Origin: Notospermus geniculatus
Taxonomy: Eukaryota > Nemertea > Pilidiophora > Heteronemertea > Lineidae
Assembly (NCBI GenBank): GCA_002633025.1
Contig: NMRB01002506.1
Span: forward strand, 12,435 to 76,434
Reading direction: 5' to 3'
Length of the DNA: 64,000 nucleotides
Shown here: positions 1-12,036 of the stretch, in pieces
Position numbering within the stretch: the stretch's first letter is position 1
Layout: each line of letters starts with the position of its first letter
Notes under the pieces: generated by a model
Seen by the model: the letters and a program-made list of their open reading frames with translations, nothing else
Told to the model about the DNA's origin: nothing
Databases searched by the model: none
Translations under genes and position numbers: made by a program

Positions 1-1549
1 GGGCAGGAAACGCAAATGTACATAAATTCTGTGCAACTGACTTCATACATGTACAAGACTTTGCTTATGACTCTCTTGTGCCTGGACTAAAACATGAAAA
101 GGAACAATAATTACAAATTCTCCTATCCAAGAACCTGTATGTACATTTGCATGCGTTCCACTTTTTCCAATTGCAGCCAGACATGCCAGAAGTGGCTGCC
201 GTGACTGCTGAACAGAACTACACTGATCTGAGATGGGCATCCAACAAAGAGTACAACGAACGACACACAAAATGACAGTATAAAATACAAGTCGTCTCTG
301 AATTTTTGCAAATTTTCGACCCCAACCGGGGTCTTCCTCAGGCACTCTCTACATAGAGCTACCAGAAGTGTAATGACCTGGGACTTTATTCAAGAAGCTC
401 TCGTAACACAGTGGCCGGGTTTTAGTTAGTCATTACCGGCGTCGTAGCCCTGTTGGGTTTTTGCCGGAGGTATGGAGTCCACAACAGGCTACAGTCCACC
501 TGTGTGGGGTCTTTTACTTACCCTGGCATAGACACTCAGGTACAAGCGACCACGGCTTTCAGTCCCATCCGACAGACCCTCTAATATTTCACAATTTATG
601 TGTCTTCGACCGGAGTCGAACTCGCGCCGACCCATTACACGGTTGGTAAATAGTCAAGCACGCCACTCGACCACCATAAAGAAGTCAGAAAAAATTCTAA
701 TGGCATGAAACCAATGAGATGTACCGTAGGCCTTCCTCCAGAACATGGCCTGGAATATATATATGAAAACCGGGAAAAAATCTGTTGGGAAATTTTTGTG
801 AAATATGTGTTTTTCATTTTCCTGTACATTTATGTATGTACAAAGTATGACAAATTGTGGTTATGATTCATCTGTTTAAATACTGTATATCTGGGTGGTT
901 TCTATCAAATGCACCATGGAGAATCCCATATGAAATGGTCCATGGACCATGTGCTCACCCGTTTCAACATACATGTAATACAGAGGGAGTGTACATCAGA
1001 GATGCCAACCTCAAAATTACTCCTGTCAGTATTTTTTTCCCAAAATCTGCAGTTTGTCCGCTATTTGATGGTGGTTGTCAGTAAGTCCCTTGTCCACATC
1101 CACTTCGGGTCGCAGAGAAGTGAAAAAGTCCGACGACACAAGATGAACCGCCACAAATCCACCTAAGAAACGCCACTTGCCACATATGCAGTCGCGCTCA
1201 AAACTGATTTTATATGTATGCTGTAGTGGAACACACTGCTTGAAGTGCAGTGCATGCGCGAGACTCACAGTTCAGCTTGAGATCGGTTTTGCTTCGGCAA
1301 TGTTCGTCATTAGACTGGTTCTCGTCATTGCCGCTCCACTACTGCTGGCGCTCGTGGTAAATTTGAACGATTGTATGAGCATCAGTTTTTTTCATTTTGG
1401 GCGTAGGAAAAGGGACTACGGGCGTACTAAGGTAAGAGGGGCAAATAAAATATGTGTAGAAAATACGGGCAAATCCGTAGGGTTGGCATCTCTGGTACAT
1501 GTCAGCAGAAATCTATTTTTGATGTCAGTTATGAGCGATAGGGTATAAG
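1..1549. other. No gene recognised; scattered repeat debris
   Basis: No reading frame here shows a family motif, and the open frames are short and overlap on both strands. A 22-bp stretch at 311-332, containing GACCCCAACCGGGGT, recurs at 18122-18143, so it is a dispersed repeat. Around 605-640 the minus strand has a weak pol III B-box-like sequence (GAGTTCGACTCC), which may be the head of a decayed tRNA-derived SINE. Confidence 0.4.
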
Positions 1550-1915
1550 TCATTCCCAAGTTGCAGGACTTCAATGATTTTTGTGTTATGCCACCTGCGG
1601 CCATATTGGATGTCCGATCGGGCCAAAACTTCACATGCACATAAAGGTCATCTAGAGGGACCCACATAGCACATTTGAGCGCTCTGGGTCAAGTCATTCC
1701 TGAGTTATAGTACATTTGATGGTTTTCGGTTTACGCCACCTGGCGGCCATATTGGAAGCTTAATCAGGCTGAAATTTGACATGCTTGTAAAGATCATCTA
1801 GAGGGAGGTATATATCAAGTTCGAGAACTCTGGGTCAAGCCATTCCTATAGCACTTGGATGATTTTCAGGTTACACCACCTGGCAGCCATATTGGATGTC
1901 TGATCAGGCCGAAAC
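1550..1915. repeat. Diverged tandem repeat, unit about 145-150 bp, about 2.5 copies
   Basis: Each unit runs from TCATTCC through GCCACCTG, GGCCATATTGGA and CATCTAGAGGGA to CTCTGGGTCAAG. Two full units and one partial unit are visible, roughly 75-80% alike by eye. The word GGCCATATTGG is also the most constant part of the larger satellite at 36.2-37.2 kb. Confidence 0.75.
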
Positions 1916-3325
1916 TCTGTATTTTTGAAGGTACCCCTCTATTACACGTTTATGCAAGATATGAAGACGCCCGGTGAAATAATGAAGAACTGTGGCAGGT
2001 TCGTTACTTTTGTGGATCTTTGACCTCTGTGACCTTGAAAAGTAGGTCCCAGATAACGTGATGCTGCTGTTTATAAAGTGAAAACTCCTCACTGCTCATC
2101 GATTTGATTCCTAGCCATGAAACTGGCCCTCTCCAAACAAACTCATCATTTTAAAGCAACAGACTCTCTACCAACAGGATATTCAAGGACAAACACCCCC
2201 CCTCAAAATGTGTTCCCCGCGGGTCAATTAAGGGCGAGCTGTCATTGTGAATTTTCATATTGCTTCAATCCAGGCCCCTCTGAGCATGCTGAGAAAAGCA
2301 ATAAAGACACCCCCAGTTGACTGTTTTTATAGTCCAATGTGATCATTGTGCTTTATAGACACAGAAAATGAGGAAAGTCCAAGGTTTACAGCTTAATTAC
2401 ATTACATAATCGTAAACAAAGAAATTCACCAAACACGAAAAACAGGTACAATTTTCTTGGAGAGGAAGCATGTAAATGACACATTGAAGGTGTGGCAACA
2501 ATGTCACAAACCCATAGAACCTGGGGTGGCGAGGGTGTCCTGATATGCTCTTCATGTACACCATACACGCTCAGTACAAAAAGGACAACCAGGAAGTAAA
2601 ATCCAAATCCAATATGGCCGCCCTGTTTTGGAAAATACATGAAATTCACATGCCGAGTACTCAATACCTGTTGAAAATATTGCTATCAAAATGGGTGGAC
2701 TAAGTAGAAAAAACCTCGAACTTTATGATGCACATGTCGTTTGATCTTCAAAATGTAACATTTCGTGGGAAAGTGTACCGATTACTAGTCTTTTGTTTCA
2801 ACTTATTAGCTAATTAGTGCGTTCCAAGATGCGTCTCATTCAATTCCTTTTGACTTATAGACCCCAGAGGTGCCTTCATTTCCGTCATACAACTTGTACT
2901 TCTATGGTATTTTGACATCTTTTATTTACAACGCCTGGCCACGTTTCAAAAATTCAAAACGTTGGCTCGCCCTTAATACTGGTTAATTAATACCAGATTT
3001 TACAGTGCCCTTACCAGTAAAATTAATTGCTCAAAGGCACTTTACAATAATTAAAAGAAATATAAATGAGATAGAGAAAAGTAAGACAAAGTAAAACATT
3101 GATAAAACAATTAATGATAGAACTCTTTAAAAAGATTATGTAAATGGAAGAGCTTGTAAATGGTAGAGTTATGGTAACTTTACGTATCTTTCTGGCAGCG
3201 GAAAGAGTTTAATTGATTATTTCGTTGCTGCACCCCGGATGTTTCCCCTTTTTGATGATTCTGCCATCTAGGCCACGGGTAGAGTCGTCGCACATGCCAC
3301 TTCGGCGAAGCGGGCTAAATAGGGT
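1916..3325. other. No gene recognised
   Basis: AT-rich sequence without a recognisable coding region, tRNA or clear terminal inverted repeat. Only short shadow frames are present. Confidence 0.4.
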
Positions 3326-3480
3326 GATCCATCAAATATGGATAACTACCGGGACATTTCTTTGTCTGGTGTAGTAAGTAAAGTGTACACCAAGATATTG
3401 AACAACAGGCTCAGGTTCTGGGCAGATGCTACTGATTCAGTGAATGAGGCACAAGCAGGATTTAGAAAGAACTACTGATC
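3326..3480 (+). pseudogene. Non-LTR reverse transcriptase fragment, 5' piece
   Basis: Translation in the frame starting at 3326 gives NYRDISL, then SKVYTKILNNRL and QAGFRKNY followed by a stop. This matches the fingers region of non-LTR (LINE-type) reverse transcriptases, where NYRxISL...SKxxxKxLxxRL...QxGFRxxxST is typical. The frame ends at a stop where the family has ST. The match resumes at about 5131, after 1.6 kb of inserted hairpin elements, so this is a dead fragment broken by later insertions. Confidence 0.75.
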
Positions 3481-3486
3481 CACAGA

Positions 3487-3858
3487 TAATAGCCGTGGTT
3501 ACACTACATAAAATCCCCGGTTATTTTGCGATCACACCTATGAACTGCCGGGTGCAAGAAACCCGTGTCTGAAAAACACGGGTTTTTGGAACACGGCAAA
3601 CTCCCCGTGCTTTTCGAAATCCCCGTGTTTTCGGTGGTACTTCGCACGGCTACAGATGGTGCAGCCGTTAAGTGACATCGTTTTCGCGCCTGTGGGCCAA
3701 TGCAGAAATGACCGAAGAGTCAGTGCATGCAGCGCAATCGCCAGGCTACAACTACAATGTAGTGGTGTGACCTCTCGCTGGGCTTTTCGTACACACGGGT
3801 TGACACGGGTCTGGAAAAACACAGGAATTTTCAACAGGTGTACCTTTAGCTATTATTT
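3487..3858. mobile_element. MITE-like element, GGTTACAC/ACGGGG family, copy 1
   Basis: The element begins AATAGCCGTGGTTACAC and its end, read in reverse complement, begins AATAGCTAAAGGTACAC, giving imperfect terminal inverted repeats. It is rich in ACACGGG/CCCGTGT words and has no coding capacity. It sits inside the broken reverse transcriptase gene. Relatives lie at 3868-5090, 9762-10656 and about 59057-59223. Confidence 0.65.
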
Positions 3859-3867
3859 CTATTTTAC

Positions 3868-5090
3868 ATAAGCCGTGGTTACACTACATAAAATCCCCGT
3901 TTTTTTTGCTGTCACACCTACGAATTTTGCCGGGCTTCGAGAAACCCGTGTACTGAAAAACACAGGTTTTTGAGACACAGCAAGCTCGCCGTGCTTTTCG
4001 AAATCCCCGTGTTTATGTTAGTTCTTAGCACGGCTACAGATGGCGCAGCCATTAAATGACGTCGTTTTCACACCTCCAGCAATGTGTGCCAATACAGAAA
4101 TGACCGAAAAGTCAATGCATGCAGCGCAACTGTCGCCGGGCTTAACTTAAGGTGGCGGGGGACATAGTGAAACGCATCCAATTGAGGTCCGTTTGAAATT
4201 GAATTGCACGAATGTGTTACGATCGAAGTTTATTTTGCCAACGAAATTTGTGAGTTTATGTATTGTTTCAGATCTCCGAAGTGAAAAACTGCACAATAAT
4301 TAACTGATTATGTAACTTTATTCATGAACAATGGCAAGTCCCAGATGAAGTTTTCAGAGGCGATGACGGGTACAGCCGGCTCCAAATGACCGGATTTTAG
4401 GTACTGGTGGATGCAGCATGGCGAGGTCTATGGTCGTTCGAGGCCCGATTTTTCAAAATTGAAATAACCAATTAGCAATTGCTTAATTAGTGGCCTGAAA
4501 AGGGTCAAAACAGAAAACTGAATAATTTTGGGTGTTTTCGTCTGAAATTCAAAAATCGGGGCTGGAACGGCCTTAGAAGAAGTTTTTTCCAGATCATATT
4601 CGAAATCAGATTGACCATCGATCCACGCACAAAAAAGAAATCGCTCGTGAAAATTTGTGAGAAAGTCCGCAACTTTCCCCGCGAGCCCTTTGTTATGGTA
4701 ATGAAGAACGCGTGTGGAGTTGGTCACGTTCGGATGAAGTCTGTTCAAAAATCATCGACGACAGAGCTATTGTCAGGGAACGGCGTGGCCTAATGGAAAG
4801 GCGTCGAAAGAGGTATTGCGCAATACCATTCCGGGCCCAACATGCCTAAGAACTACACTTGCCAAATATTGAAACAGGCTATGATTGTGACCGACTGCGC
4901 TTGAGCGCATGAATAAATTCATTCAAATCATTTCCATATTCAGCGGGAAAATACGCCGGGCTAGTCACCCCCGCCACCTTAACTACAATGTAGTAGTGTG
5001 ACCTCTCGCTGGGCTTTTCGTACACATGGGTTTGACACGGGTCTGGAAAAACACGGGTATTTTCGACAGGTGTAACCTTAGCTATTCTTT
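3868..5090. mobile_element. MITE-like element, GGTTACAC/ACGGGG family, copy 2, interrupted
   Basis: This copy starts 10 bp after copy 1 ends and matches it closely, but is split between about 4146 and 4983 by an 828-bp element flanked by TTAA. After the interruption the family sequence resumes (CTACAATGTAGTAGTGTGACC) and runs to the terminal AGCTATT. Confidence 0.65.
4151..4978. mobile_element. 828-bp non-autonomous transposon with TTAA target duplication
   Basis: The ends are perfect 11-bp inverted repeats (GGTGGCGGGGG ... CCCCCGCCACC) and are directly flanked by TTAA at 4147-4150 and 4979-4982. TTAA duplication is the hallmark of the piggyBac superfamily. No transposase is present. It lies within copy 2 of the hairpin element, so it is the youngest layer here. 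Confidence 0.8.
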
Positions 5091-5130
5091 GAGATAAATT
5101 TGAAAAAAATGTAACTTTGAGAGGAATATA

Positions 5131-5255
5131 AATAAGAGAAAAGGTTGTTTCTATTGTGCTTTTATAGACTTTTCGAAAGCATTCAACTTTGTGGATACTA
5201 CATGTAAGGGAGAAATTGATAAGACTATTGGAGACAAAAGGTTTGAATGGTAAGC
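5131..5255 (+). pseudogene. Non-LTR reverse transcriptase fragment, 3' piece
   Basis: The frame reads CAFIDFSKAFNFVD, which is reverse transcriptase motif A (FxDFxKAFDxVD). It is the expected continuation, about 40 residues further on, of the fragment at 3326-3480. The space between the two pieces is filled by two copies of a hairpin element (3487-5090). A stop follows at about 5253. The second catalytic block (YADD) is not seen. Confidence 0.7.
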
Positions 5256-5274
5256 TTCTTGAAGCCTAATGCGG

Positions 5275-6091
5275 ATGTCAGGTCACACTGCGATTGCCTG
5301 CGCTACGACGGAACAGTCGGGAAAAAAATAGTGCCAATGACACAGTGCCCACTTGGTTAATTTGGAATCGTGGCGCCTGGATCTTGAGGTCATATGATTA
5401 GGCGTACATGTACCTACGGTTCAAATTCAAGCATTCTAGCTCAAATCGTTTGTGTGAAATAGGCATTTTTCATTTTTCACAAAACGCCCCCTAGTGGCCA
5501 CAGTAGGAATCGCAGCACACCCAAATTCAAACTTGGCCTCGATCTTAGGGCCATGTGCATAAGCCCTTTTGGCCTTCGGCCAAGCGGGCTAAAAATGTGT
5601 AGGCCTACGATCATCGTGGAACAGGCAGCATCTGCGCGCAGGGAATCGTAACTGTGCAACGCGTGTTCAGGTCACCTGCGACTGCAGCATTGCAAAGTTC
5701 TGGCAATCATGTGACTTGTGATCATGTGACTTTTTCAAGATGGCCGCACCCATGCAGGGTGTGTAAATGCTCGTCACTGATTGGTTAACTAAAATAGACC
5801 AATTTTCAGATAATCGCACGACGTCGCAACTAAGTCAGGTCGACTGTGACTGGATTACACCCGTCGGGATCATGATTCATCGTGGCGCAGAAGTTCAACA
5901 TGTTGAACTCTTGCGATCCGTGATCTTTTTGATTGGCGACTGATTCCGATCATCGCAAGTGAGTCGCAACTGCAGTCATGTCACACCAGATCGGCGACTG
6001 ATTTGTTCCACGCTGTCGTGCCTCAGACGCAAATTGATCCAGAAAAGTCAGCGTGCGCCTGTTCTCTGCCATCGCAAGGTTGACCTGACAT
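5275..6091. mobile_element. MITE-like element with ATGTCAGGTC ends
   Basis: The left end (ATGTCAGGTCACACTGCGAT) and the reverse complement of the right end (ATGTCAGGTCAACCTTGCGA) form imperfect terminal inverted repeats. The interior contains CTGCAGTCATGTCACACCA, which recurs in a second copy at 63180-63692. No coding capacity is seen. Confidence 0.6.
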
Positions 6092-6511
6092 ATTATGCGG
6101 ATGTCAGGTTGTTTTTTAGGTTGCCCCGGGCAAACGGATTACTGCAAAAATCGAACCCTGCTTTGGGAAACTTTCAAATCACATGTTTTTCAAGATTTTT
6201 GATACCACGATTAGCCCAATCCTGGAGCGGAGATTTGGGGAATTAAAGAGTTTCAGAGCATTGAGCGAGTTCATTTGTACCAATTTTTTTTCTTGCATAG
6301 CGGGCCCACCGACAATTCGTCCCGAAAAAGTGGAAAGTTTTTGTAATTGCCACCGAAAAGATTTGTGGATATTTTCTGTTTTATTTTCAAACTATCCACC
6401 GAAAATATTATCTAGTGTTTTTTGTTTTTAAAATATAGTCTGACATTTTTGTAGCATTTCTTCGAGAAGTTTGACATAAAGTTGTTAAAGTTCATAATCC
6501 CTGATCGGAAG

Positions 6512-6716
6512 CACAGGGACTTGAGGCATGCATGGCAGGGATGGTGGGTGTTTCCGAGGTCCAAAAGCACCCACGGACAGTGCCCTGACCCCTGGGGTAA
6601 AATACCCCAGAAATATGTGGGGTATTTTACCCCAAGGGTCAGGGCAATGTCCGTGGGGTGCTTTTGGACCTCGGAAACACCCACCGCTCCTGCCATGCAT
6701 GCCTCAAGTCCCTGTG
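6512..6716. repeat. Near-perfect 205-bp palindrome
   Basis: Arms of nearly 100 bp are reverse complements of each other with few mismatches and only a few bases of loop around 6614. The outer ends are CACAGGGACTTGAGG and CCTCAAGTCCCTGTG. Open frames here exist on both strands only because the sequence is self-complementary. A hairpin-type MITE is the simplest explanation. Confidence 0.85.
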
Positions 6717-7041
6717 ATCGGAAGGGATGTTATTCAGTGCCACACAATGGAAATCCTAATGTAGGCCTACAATGCGGCTTATTCCGTCAATTGATGACCT
6801 TTCTTTGGGCACTGATCAGGGATTCTAAACTCGTTCCATTTTTATTTTCACCACCTACAATTTGTTCTTGACACAATTGTGAAAATTTTAAAAGATGTCA
6901 ATTGGATGGACTTTTATTTTTATTTTTATTCCTCCCTCCTACATTACATTTCTGGCAGGCCTGCCCGCTATGCAAGAAAAGAAATTGGCGTGGCCTAAGC
7001 GGCATTTGTCAGTACCTACAAGAGCGCACAACACCACTGTG

Positions 7042-7572
7042 TTACAGGGCCGGATACAGAGGGGTGTTCTGGGGTTGGACCCGCCCCGTCGGCGACCAAA
7101 GATAACTTTTTTTTTTCTCTAAACATCAAACATCTCGCTTGTGGTGTAGCACCTGCCCGTGTCTTTGATGTGATCATGGTGATACAGTCGTTGCATCGAT
7201 GATTCGAAGAAATTCTCTTCCCCTGATTGGGAAAACTGTTGCCTTACTGTTATATTGGTAGGCCTACATGTATACTGCATTGTGCATGCTTGCACTATTT
7301 CGAAATGTCTAAGAGGCGTGGCATCGGGCTGGCTGGTAAGAACAGGAAGATCACACTGTTCAAAAAAATGTTTGTATAAGACTTTCTCAACCTCAGATGC
7401 CAGGAAATCGTGCCTCAGAGCTTCTAATTTTCAAAATTTTACTGGGGGAGGTCCGCCAGATTCCCCCGCCAATTCGGCGCCGATAAGGCACGTGCCGAAG
7501 GAAGGCACAAGAGAGTCCTGGTGCCTCTACCCTCAGAACCCACCCCCGAGAAAATCCCGGATCCGCCCCTGT
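7042..7572. mobile_element. Possible element with ACAGGGxCGGATxC ends
   Basis: The left end (ACAGGGCCGGATAC) and the right end (GATCCGCCCCTGTG) are near inverted repeats. The minus-strand translation ADPGFSRGW is the conceptual product of this end and is frequently seen as a repeat artefact in animal genomes. Between them I see no gene. Confidence 0.4.
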
Positions 7573-7792
7573 GTTGGGCGACTGCGGTACATTTAAAATG
7601 GTCTGTAAGACGATGGTAACAAGAATAATTTGTAACCGTACCAAACTCTACTTACCGGTAGATATCCCATCGATACATACATTGTACATGTAGATGTGTG
7701 TTGATATTAGTAGATCCAACTGTAAAATAAAGAAACATAAATGTATTCATTATGCAAATCTAATCTTGTGATGTTGTTGATGCAAGCCAATG

Positions 7793-8032
7793 GGTGATAC
7801 TAGTATTTATAAAAGCTAGCACATGCTTTTCCTTCAAGTTTTGTAGTACATTCACATTGGACCTCGCTGTGCAAATCTTAAGGAAAAGCTTTGCTACTTG
7901 TAACTTTTATAAATTATACCAGCCAACGGGACTAGCAAATGCTTTTACGGGGTACTTGAATTTTGCAATACAAATGCACTAGGCAATGCTGTACAAATAT
8001 GAAGTAAAAGCACTTGCTAGTCTTTATTCATA
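7793..8032. mobile_element. Member of the AGTAAAAGCATTTGCT / ATTCATAT repeat family
   Basis: The left part contains GGGTGATAC and the right part ends in CTTTATTCATATGATG, with internal AGTAAAAGCACTTGCTAG. The same words occur at 19454-19572, 26741-26822 and 49600-49960. It is non-coding and looks like a short inverted-repeat element. Confidence 0.5.
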
Positions 8033-8227
8033 TGATGAAGAGAGCAAGAATATGGACATATAAAATGGACATTTGGGCCAAGGTATTTTTGGGCAAAAAA
8101 GTGGGGGGGGGCCTGAGCTGTCATGTCCGTGCAGCCGGTGTACCTCTACTGTATGTATTCGCTTGGCAGTATTGTATTTCTGGCGAAGTCTTTAGATTAT
8201 CAATGTATGTAATGTATCATGTGACTG

Positions 8228-8301
8228 TGTATATAGACCGATGTCTGTACGTGTATGTCAGAGTATATAGACCGATGTCTGTACGTGTATGTCAGAGTAA
8301 C
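8228..8301. repeat. Two tandem copies of a 37-bp unit
   Basis: The unit TATAGACCGATGTCTGTACG plus GTATGTCAGAGTA appears twice in direct succession with no mismatch by eye. Confidence 0.85.
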
Positions 8302-8650
8302 AAGACTGAAGGAAATAAACCAAATACATGTACATTAGTAGTTTGTGCATTTTTGTATTGGACCACTGTATAATTCAGGGGCCATATTCATAAAAGTACT
8401 TAAATCTAAGTTTGACACATGGGGTCGTATTCTAGAAGCTAACTCTAAGGTCTACCTTTCGCCATTGTTTACAGGGCAGAATACAAAAGCTTAAAGTGGA
8501 CCAGCTTAGAGGTAGGAGGCTTCTAGAATACGGGCCTTAGGGTCGTATCTGCGCATGTTTCTGCGCAGATTCTTCGTTTTTTATGCTTGGAGAGTGGATG
8601 AGTGTTCTAAATAGCCTGGCACACGTGCATTTTGGCAGTTGAACTGCATC

Positions 8651-9060
8651 TACTGACCCACACTTGACACTAGATGGTGTTATCTTCTATAACACCACTA
8701 GCGCAGGTGCTAGGTTTCCATCTTGAAAGTAATGCAGATTACTACATTTTGGTAAAGGTTAAACAATCGTGAACAAGCCAGCCGTGTCACCGCCAACCCA
8801 GTGGCATCTACGCTAAATGATAGATGATGTTGAAAAGTGGTGCTGTTGGGTTCCAGGCGAATATTTTCAGACTAAAAGGACTTCTTGTTGATAACAAGTG
8901 GTATTATGAACTGAATACTAATTAGAAAGAATGGTGTGATTAGGCCGACCGAACTATTTCTACATGCGCACCGGCAAAATCCAAAATGGCGGCCTTCCAC
9001 CTACGCTAGTGGTGAAATGAGGCACGATATTTTGCCGCTAGTGTCAAGTGTGCCACTGAC
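8651..9060. mobile_element. MITE with about 75-bp terminal inverted repeats
   Basis: The left arm reads CACACTTGACACTAG and later CACCACTAGCGCAGGTG; the reverse complement of the right arm reads CACACTTGACACTAGCGG and CACCACTAGCGTAGGTGG. No open frame is supported inside. Confidence 0.7.
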
Positions 9061-9313
9061 CACGACAGCCGGATGATGTTTGATTGCCGATTGGGGTTGG
9101 AAGCATCACTCACGAGGCGGGAGGTTTGTACAGGCATTGATGCGCGGGCTGGGCATTACCAACTATCGCGGGCATTCATCCATTGGGCACGCGCGACGTC
9201 ACTGCCAAGCCCACGCTCAAGANAACGGCGTACTCGTATGAATAAATTATCGCAAAAGAACCGAGGCTTCTGATTGGGCGCACGAGAAAATCCCAAAGCG
9301 TTGAACACGGAAT

Positions 9314-9403
9314 CAGGGCCCAGTTTCACAAAGAATCTTAAGTCTAAGAAAAAACTTAAGTCTCAAACTTTAGACTTAAGATTCTTTGTGAAACTGGGCC
9401 CTG
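9314..9403. repeat. 90-bp hairpin with CAGGGCCC ends
   Basis: CAGGGCCCAGTTTCACAAAG at the left is matched by its exact reverse complement at the right. The arms are about 40 bp with a short spacer. It is a compact palindromic MITE or remnant. Confidence 0.85.
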
Positions 9404-9524
9404 GTTGCTTGCTGCAGAGTGTAGGAAGAGGTTAGCGGTTTCTACACGATGCATTATGCAGAATGAACATGTCCAACGTATTCAATAATTGAACAATGAC
9501 CGGCGTAATGTATTCAGTGTGGCC

Positions 9525-9660
9525 AATGTGACATCACAATAGATTGACGGAATGAATAAGCCGCGACTCGAAAATGAGCGACATACCGGTTCAGAAAGAG
9601 TGAATGAGAGTCACACAGAAAAATGGCGAGAATGAAAAACATTACACCAGCTGTAATGGA
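9525..9660. repeat. Repeat family containing GACGGAATAAGCCGCGAC-like sequence
   Basis: TTGACGGAATGAATAAGCCG and TCACACAGAAAAATGGC recur at 11195-11390, and GACGGAATAAGCGAC recurs at 58978-59000. The three loci are divergent copies of one non-coding element. Confidence 0.55.
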
Positions 9661-9761
9661 ATCAGGCAGTTCCCAATTAAAAAAAAGAAAAACTGGAATT
9701 TCCACATAGAAAACGTAGGCCTACACAGATTAATAATGTCGTAGTCAATAATAGAACAACA

Positions 9762-10656
9762 ACAGCCGTGGTTACACCTATCCAAAATCCCCGTGCTTTT
9801 TGAGACACGGGGTTTTTCTGAACCAGAAAAAAACACGGCGTTGACACGGCGAGCGGTTACACTATACTAAAAGTGCGATTGGTAATAATTTCCATATCCC
9901 GGCGATAGGGGCACTGCATGTAGGCAACTCTATGTCATCGAGTGTGGCTACTGGAGGCGTGAAATATCGTATACGCATGCGCATGACTCATCGATTTGCA
10001 TCGCCGTCTGTCGCCGGGTGCTTGGAACTACAAATAAACACGGGGGCCCGTATTCAATAAGGGTGATCATCGCACGTTTAAGGGTGTTTTGGCCTAATCA
10101 GCGTACAAATTCTGCATTACACAGGTTAAAGGCCTAGAAAACTATTGTCTGATGTCTGTACGGTGGTTCACCAGAGGCGTTTACCCGCAGGATAATCACA
10201 CGCGTCTAACTATCCTGCGTCTAAGTCAAAGAGCGTAAAGGAAATGTTGAACGATCAGGAAGGCTTGTCTAGAATTTTTCCGACACTTTCTATTGTCCTC
10301 CCACACTAAGACGCAGTAATGTTAGACGCGTGTAATCATCGTTTGGGGGTAAAATGCCAGGGATCATGCAGCTTACAGAACGTAGAACAATAGTTTCTAG
10401 GCCTATAACCTGTGTAATGCAGAATTTGTACGCTGATTTAGCTAACCACCCTTATTGAATACGGCCCGGGGATTTTGCGGTTACACTAAAATCCCCGTGT
10501 CTAAATAGCCCCGGCGTTGCCCCTTCGAACTCGCTGGGGCTAATAAGCACGGGGATTTCAGACACGGGTCTATTTAGAATCGGCGATTTATAGGTGTAAC
10601 CGCAAAATCTCCGGGGAAACCACGGGGATTTATGTAGTGTAATCACAGCTAATATC
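9762..10656. mobile_element. GGTTACAC/ACGGGG family element carrying a nested MITE
   Basis: The outer ends are AGCCGTGGTTACACC and, reverse complemented, AGCTGTGATTACAC. The arms carry many CCCCGTG/CACGGGG words. The middle is occupied by a separate inverted-repeat element at 10043-10469. Confidence 0.6.
10043..10469. mobile_element. 427-bp MITE with GGGCCCGTATTCAATAAGGG-type ends
   Basis: Both ends read GGGCC(C)GTATTCAATAAGGG when oriented inward. Further inverted matches (CGTACAAATTCTGCATTACA and CTAGAAACTATTG) extend the arms to about 100 bp. The same terminus appears in shorter form at 20094-20224. Confidence 0.75.
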
Positions 10657-12030
10657 CACGATATTTTTTTCAGTCGGCAGCGCCGGCGAGATCCTCCACC
10701 CCCTTTTAATAGTGCTTTCGCGTACCTGGACGACGATAAATTATAAAACATCCAACAACCGAAAAGGTAAGATTTAAAACTTAATATAGGCTATGAGCCG
10801 TTTCTGCGGCTCACTAAACCTATCAAAAGGCATTGTCACGACAGGTGGCGCTCATTCCTCACACCAACCTGTCACCGCATGCGCACCGCATTGTGGGAAA
10901 TCGGGACTACTTCTTCTTGTTGCCATGGCCGTTGCTATCACGTCTCAAGGTGGCGGTCGAGAACACGAGAATGCGGCGTTCACTACAATTACGCATAAAG
11001 TTACTCAGTAATGACATTTTTTATGATCAATTTTTCTGAAATATAAAGTAGATGTATTATCTGATTTGTTGATGTTTTCTTGTGATTTAACATGAGATGT
11101 GGCCGTATTTTGGAGGTCTACATTCTCCAGACAAAAAGTCACGTGATAACACGTAATCACACAGTTGAAGGTTGTGATATGTCCGCGTATTACTATCAGG
11201 GCCGGTGTAACGTTTTTCAGTGAGGCCCGTGTGCCAGTGTGGCATAACAATAAATTGACGGAATAAGCCGCGACTTCACAATAAGCGACACACAGAGAAA
11301 CAGTGAGTCTGTTTTCCAGTGTGTTCCGAACAAAGCGAATCACACAGAAAAATGGCCACACTNCACTGAAAATGTTACACCTGATCCAGGATTGTGAAAT
11401 GGGGGGGGGGGGGTACAACCCTGAGGGCGAAGCCCTCAGTTGGCGCGCATCGCAGGGGGTCCGGGGCCTCCCCCGGGGAAATTTGAAAATCAAACCTCTC
11501 AGATGCGATTTCCCAGCATCACAGACATGAAGTACTACAAGAAAGTACTATACGATTCTTCCAAAACGTGCAGTAAAAAATCATTGCCCCTCAAAAAACA
11601 GGGGGGGGGGGCATGTACCCCATGTGCCCCCCTCTAAATCCGGGCTGACTATTTAAGCCAAATTTGGCGTGATGCGACTCGTGCGGACACAGGTTGGTGC
11701 GGGACGTAGTGAGCGCCACCTGTGAGACACAATAATCAACAGGTGTCGACGGCGAGGCGTGGTCCCTTGACCTGTTGTCATGGTTGTAATGGAAGAAGAA
11801 AAGGAAAAGCGATAGTCTGGTTCGCGTCTTTGCCGCTGCACTCCCGCGGCGCTCATTCACAATAAGCGCGGAAGTTGAGCGGCAAAGACGGGAACAGTCT
11901 CAATGCTAGTGTTGTCTCGACCCCCACGTGTATTGGGCTGCATCGGAGGGCGTAGCGATATCAAACCCTTGGTAGTCCAGATAATTTAAATCGGAAAAAA
12001 TATCGAAGTAGAAGTCTGTGTACCGGTAAT
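10657..12030. other. No gene recognised; repeat debris and G-tracts
   Basis: The stretch includes a divergent GACGGAATAAGC family copy (11195-11390), with an assembly N at 11363, and long G-tracts at about 11400-11412 and 11601-11610. The segment 11413-11520 contains GGGGGTCCGGGGCCTCCCCC. No splice-consistent coding region was found. Confidence 0.45.
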
Positions 12031-12036
12031 AGAGAG

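Noticed and set aside
6412-6871. Overlapping frames up to 129 codons on both strands
   Set aside because: They mirror each other because the region is a palindrome; no coding motif.
7255-7644. Protein-like frame containing ADPGFSRGW
   Set aside because: This is a well-known conceptual translation of a repeat end, not a gene.
11005-11493. 162-codon minus-strand frame
   Set aside because: It contains an N, crosses a repeat-family copy and a G-tract, and shows no domain.
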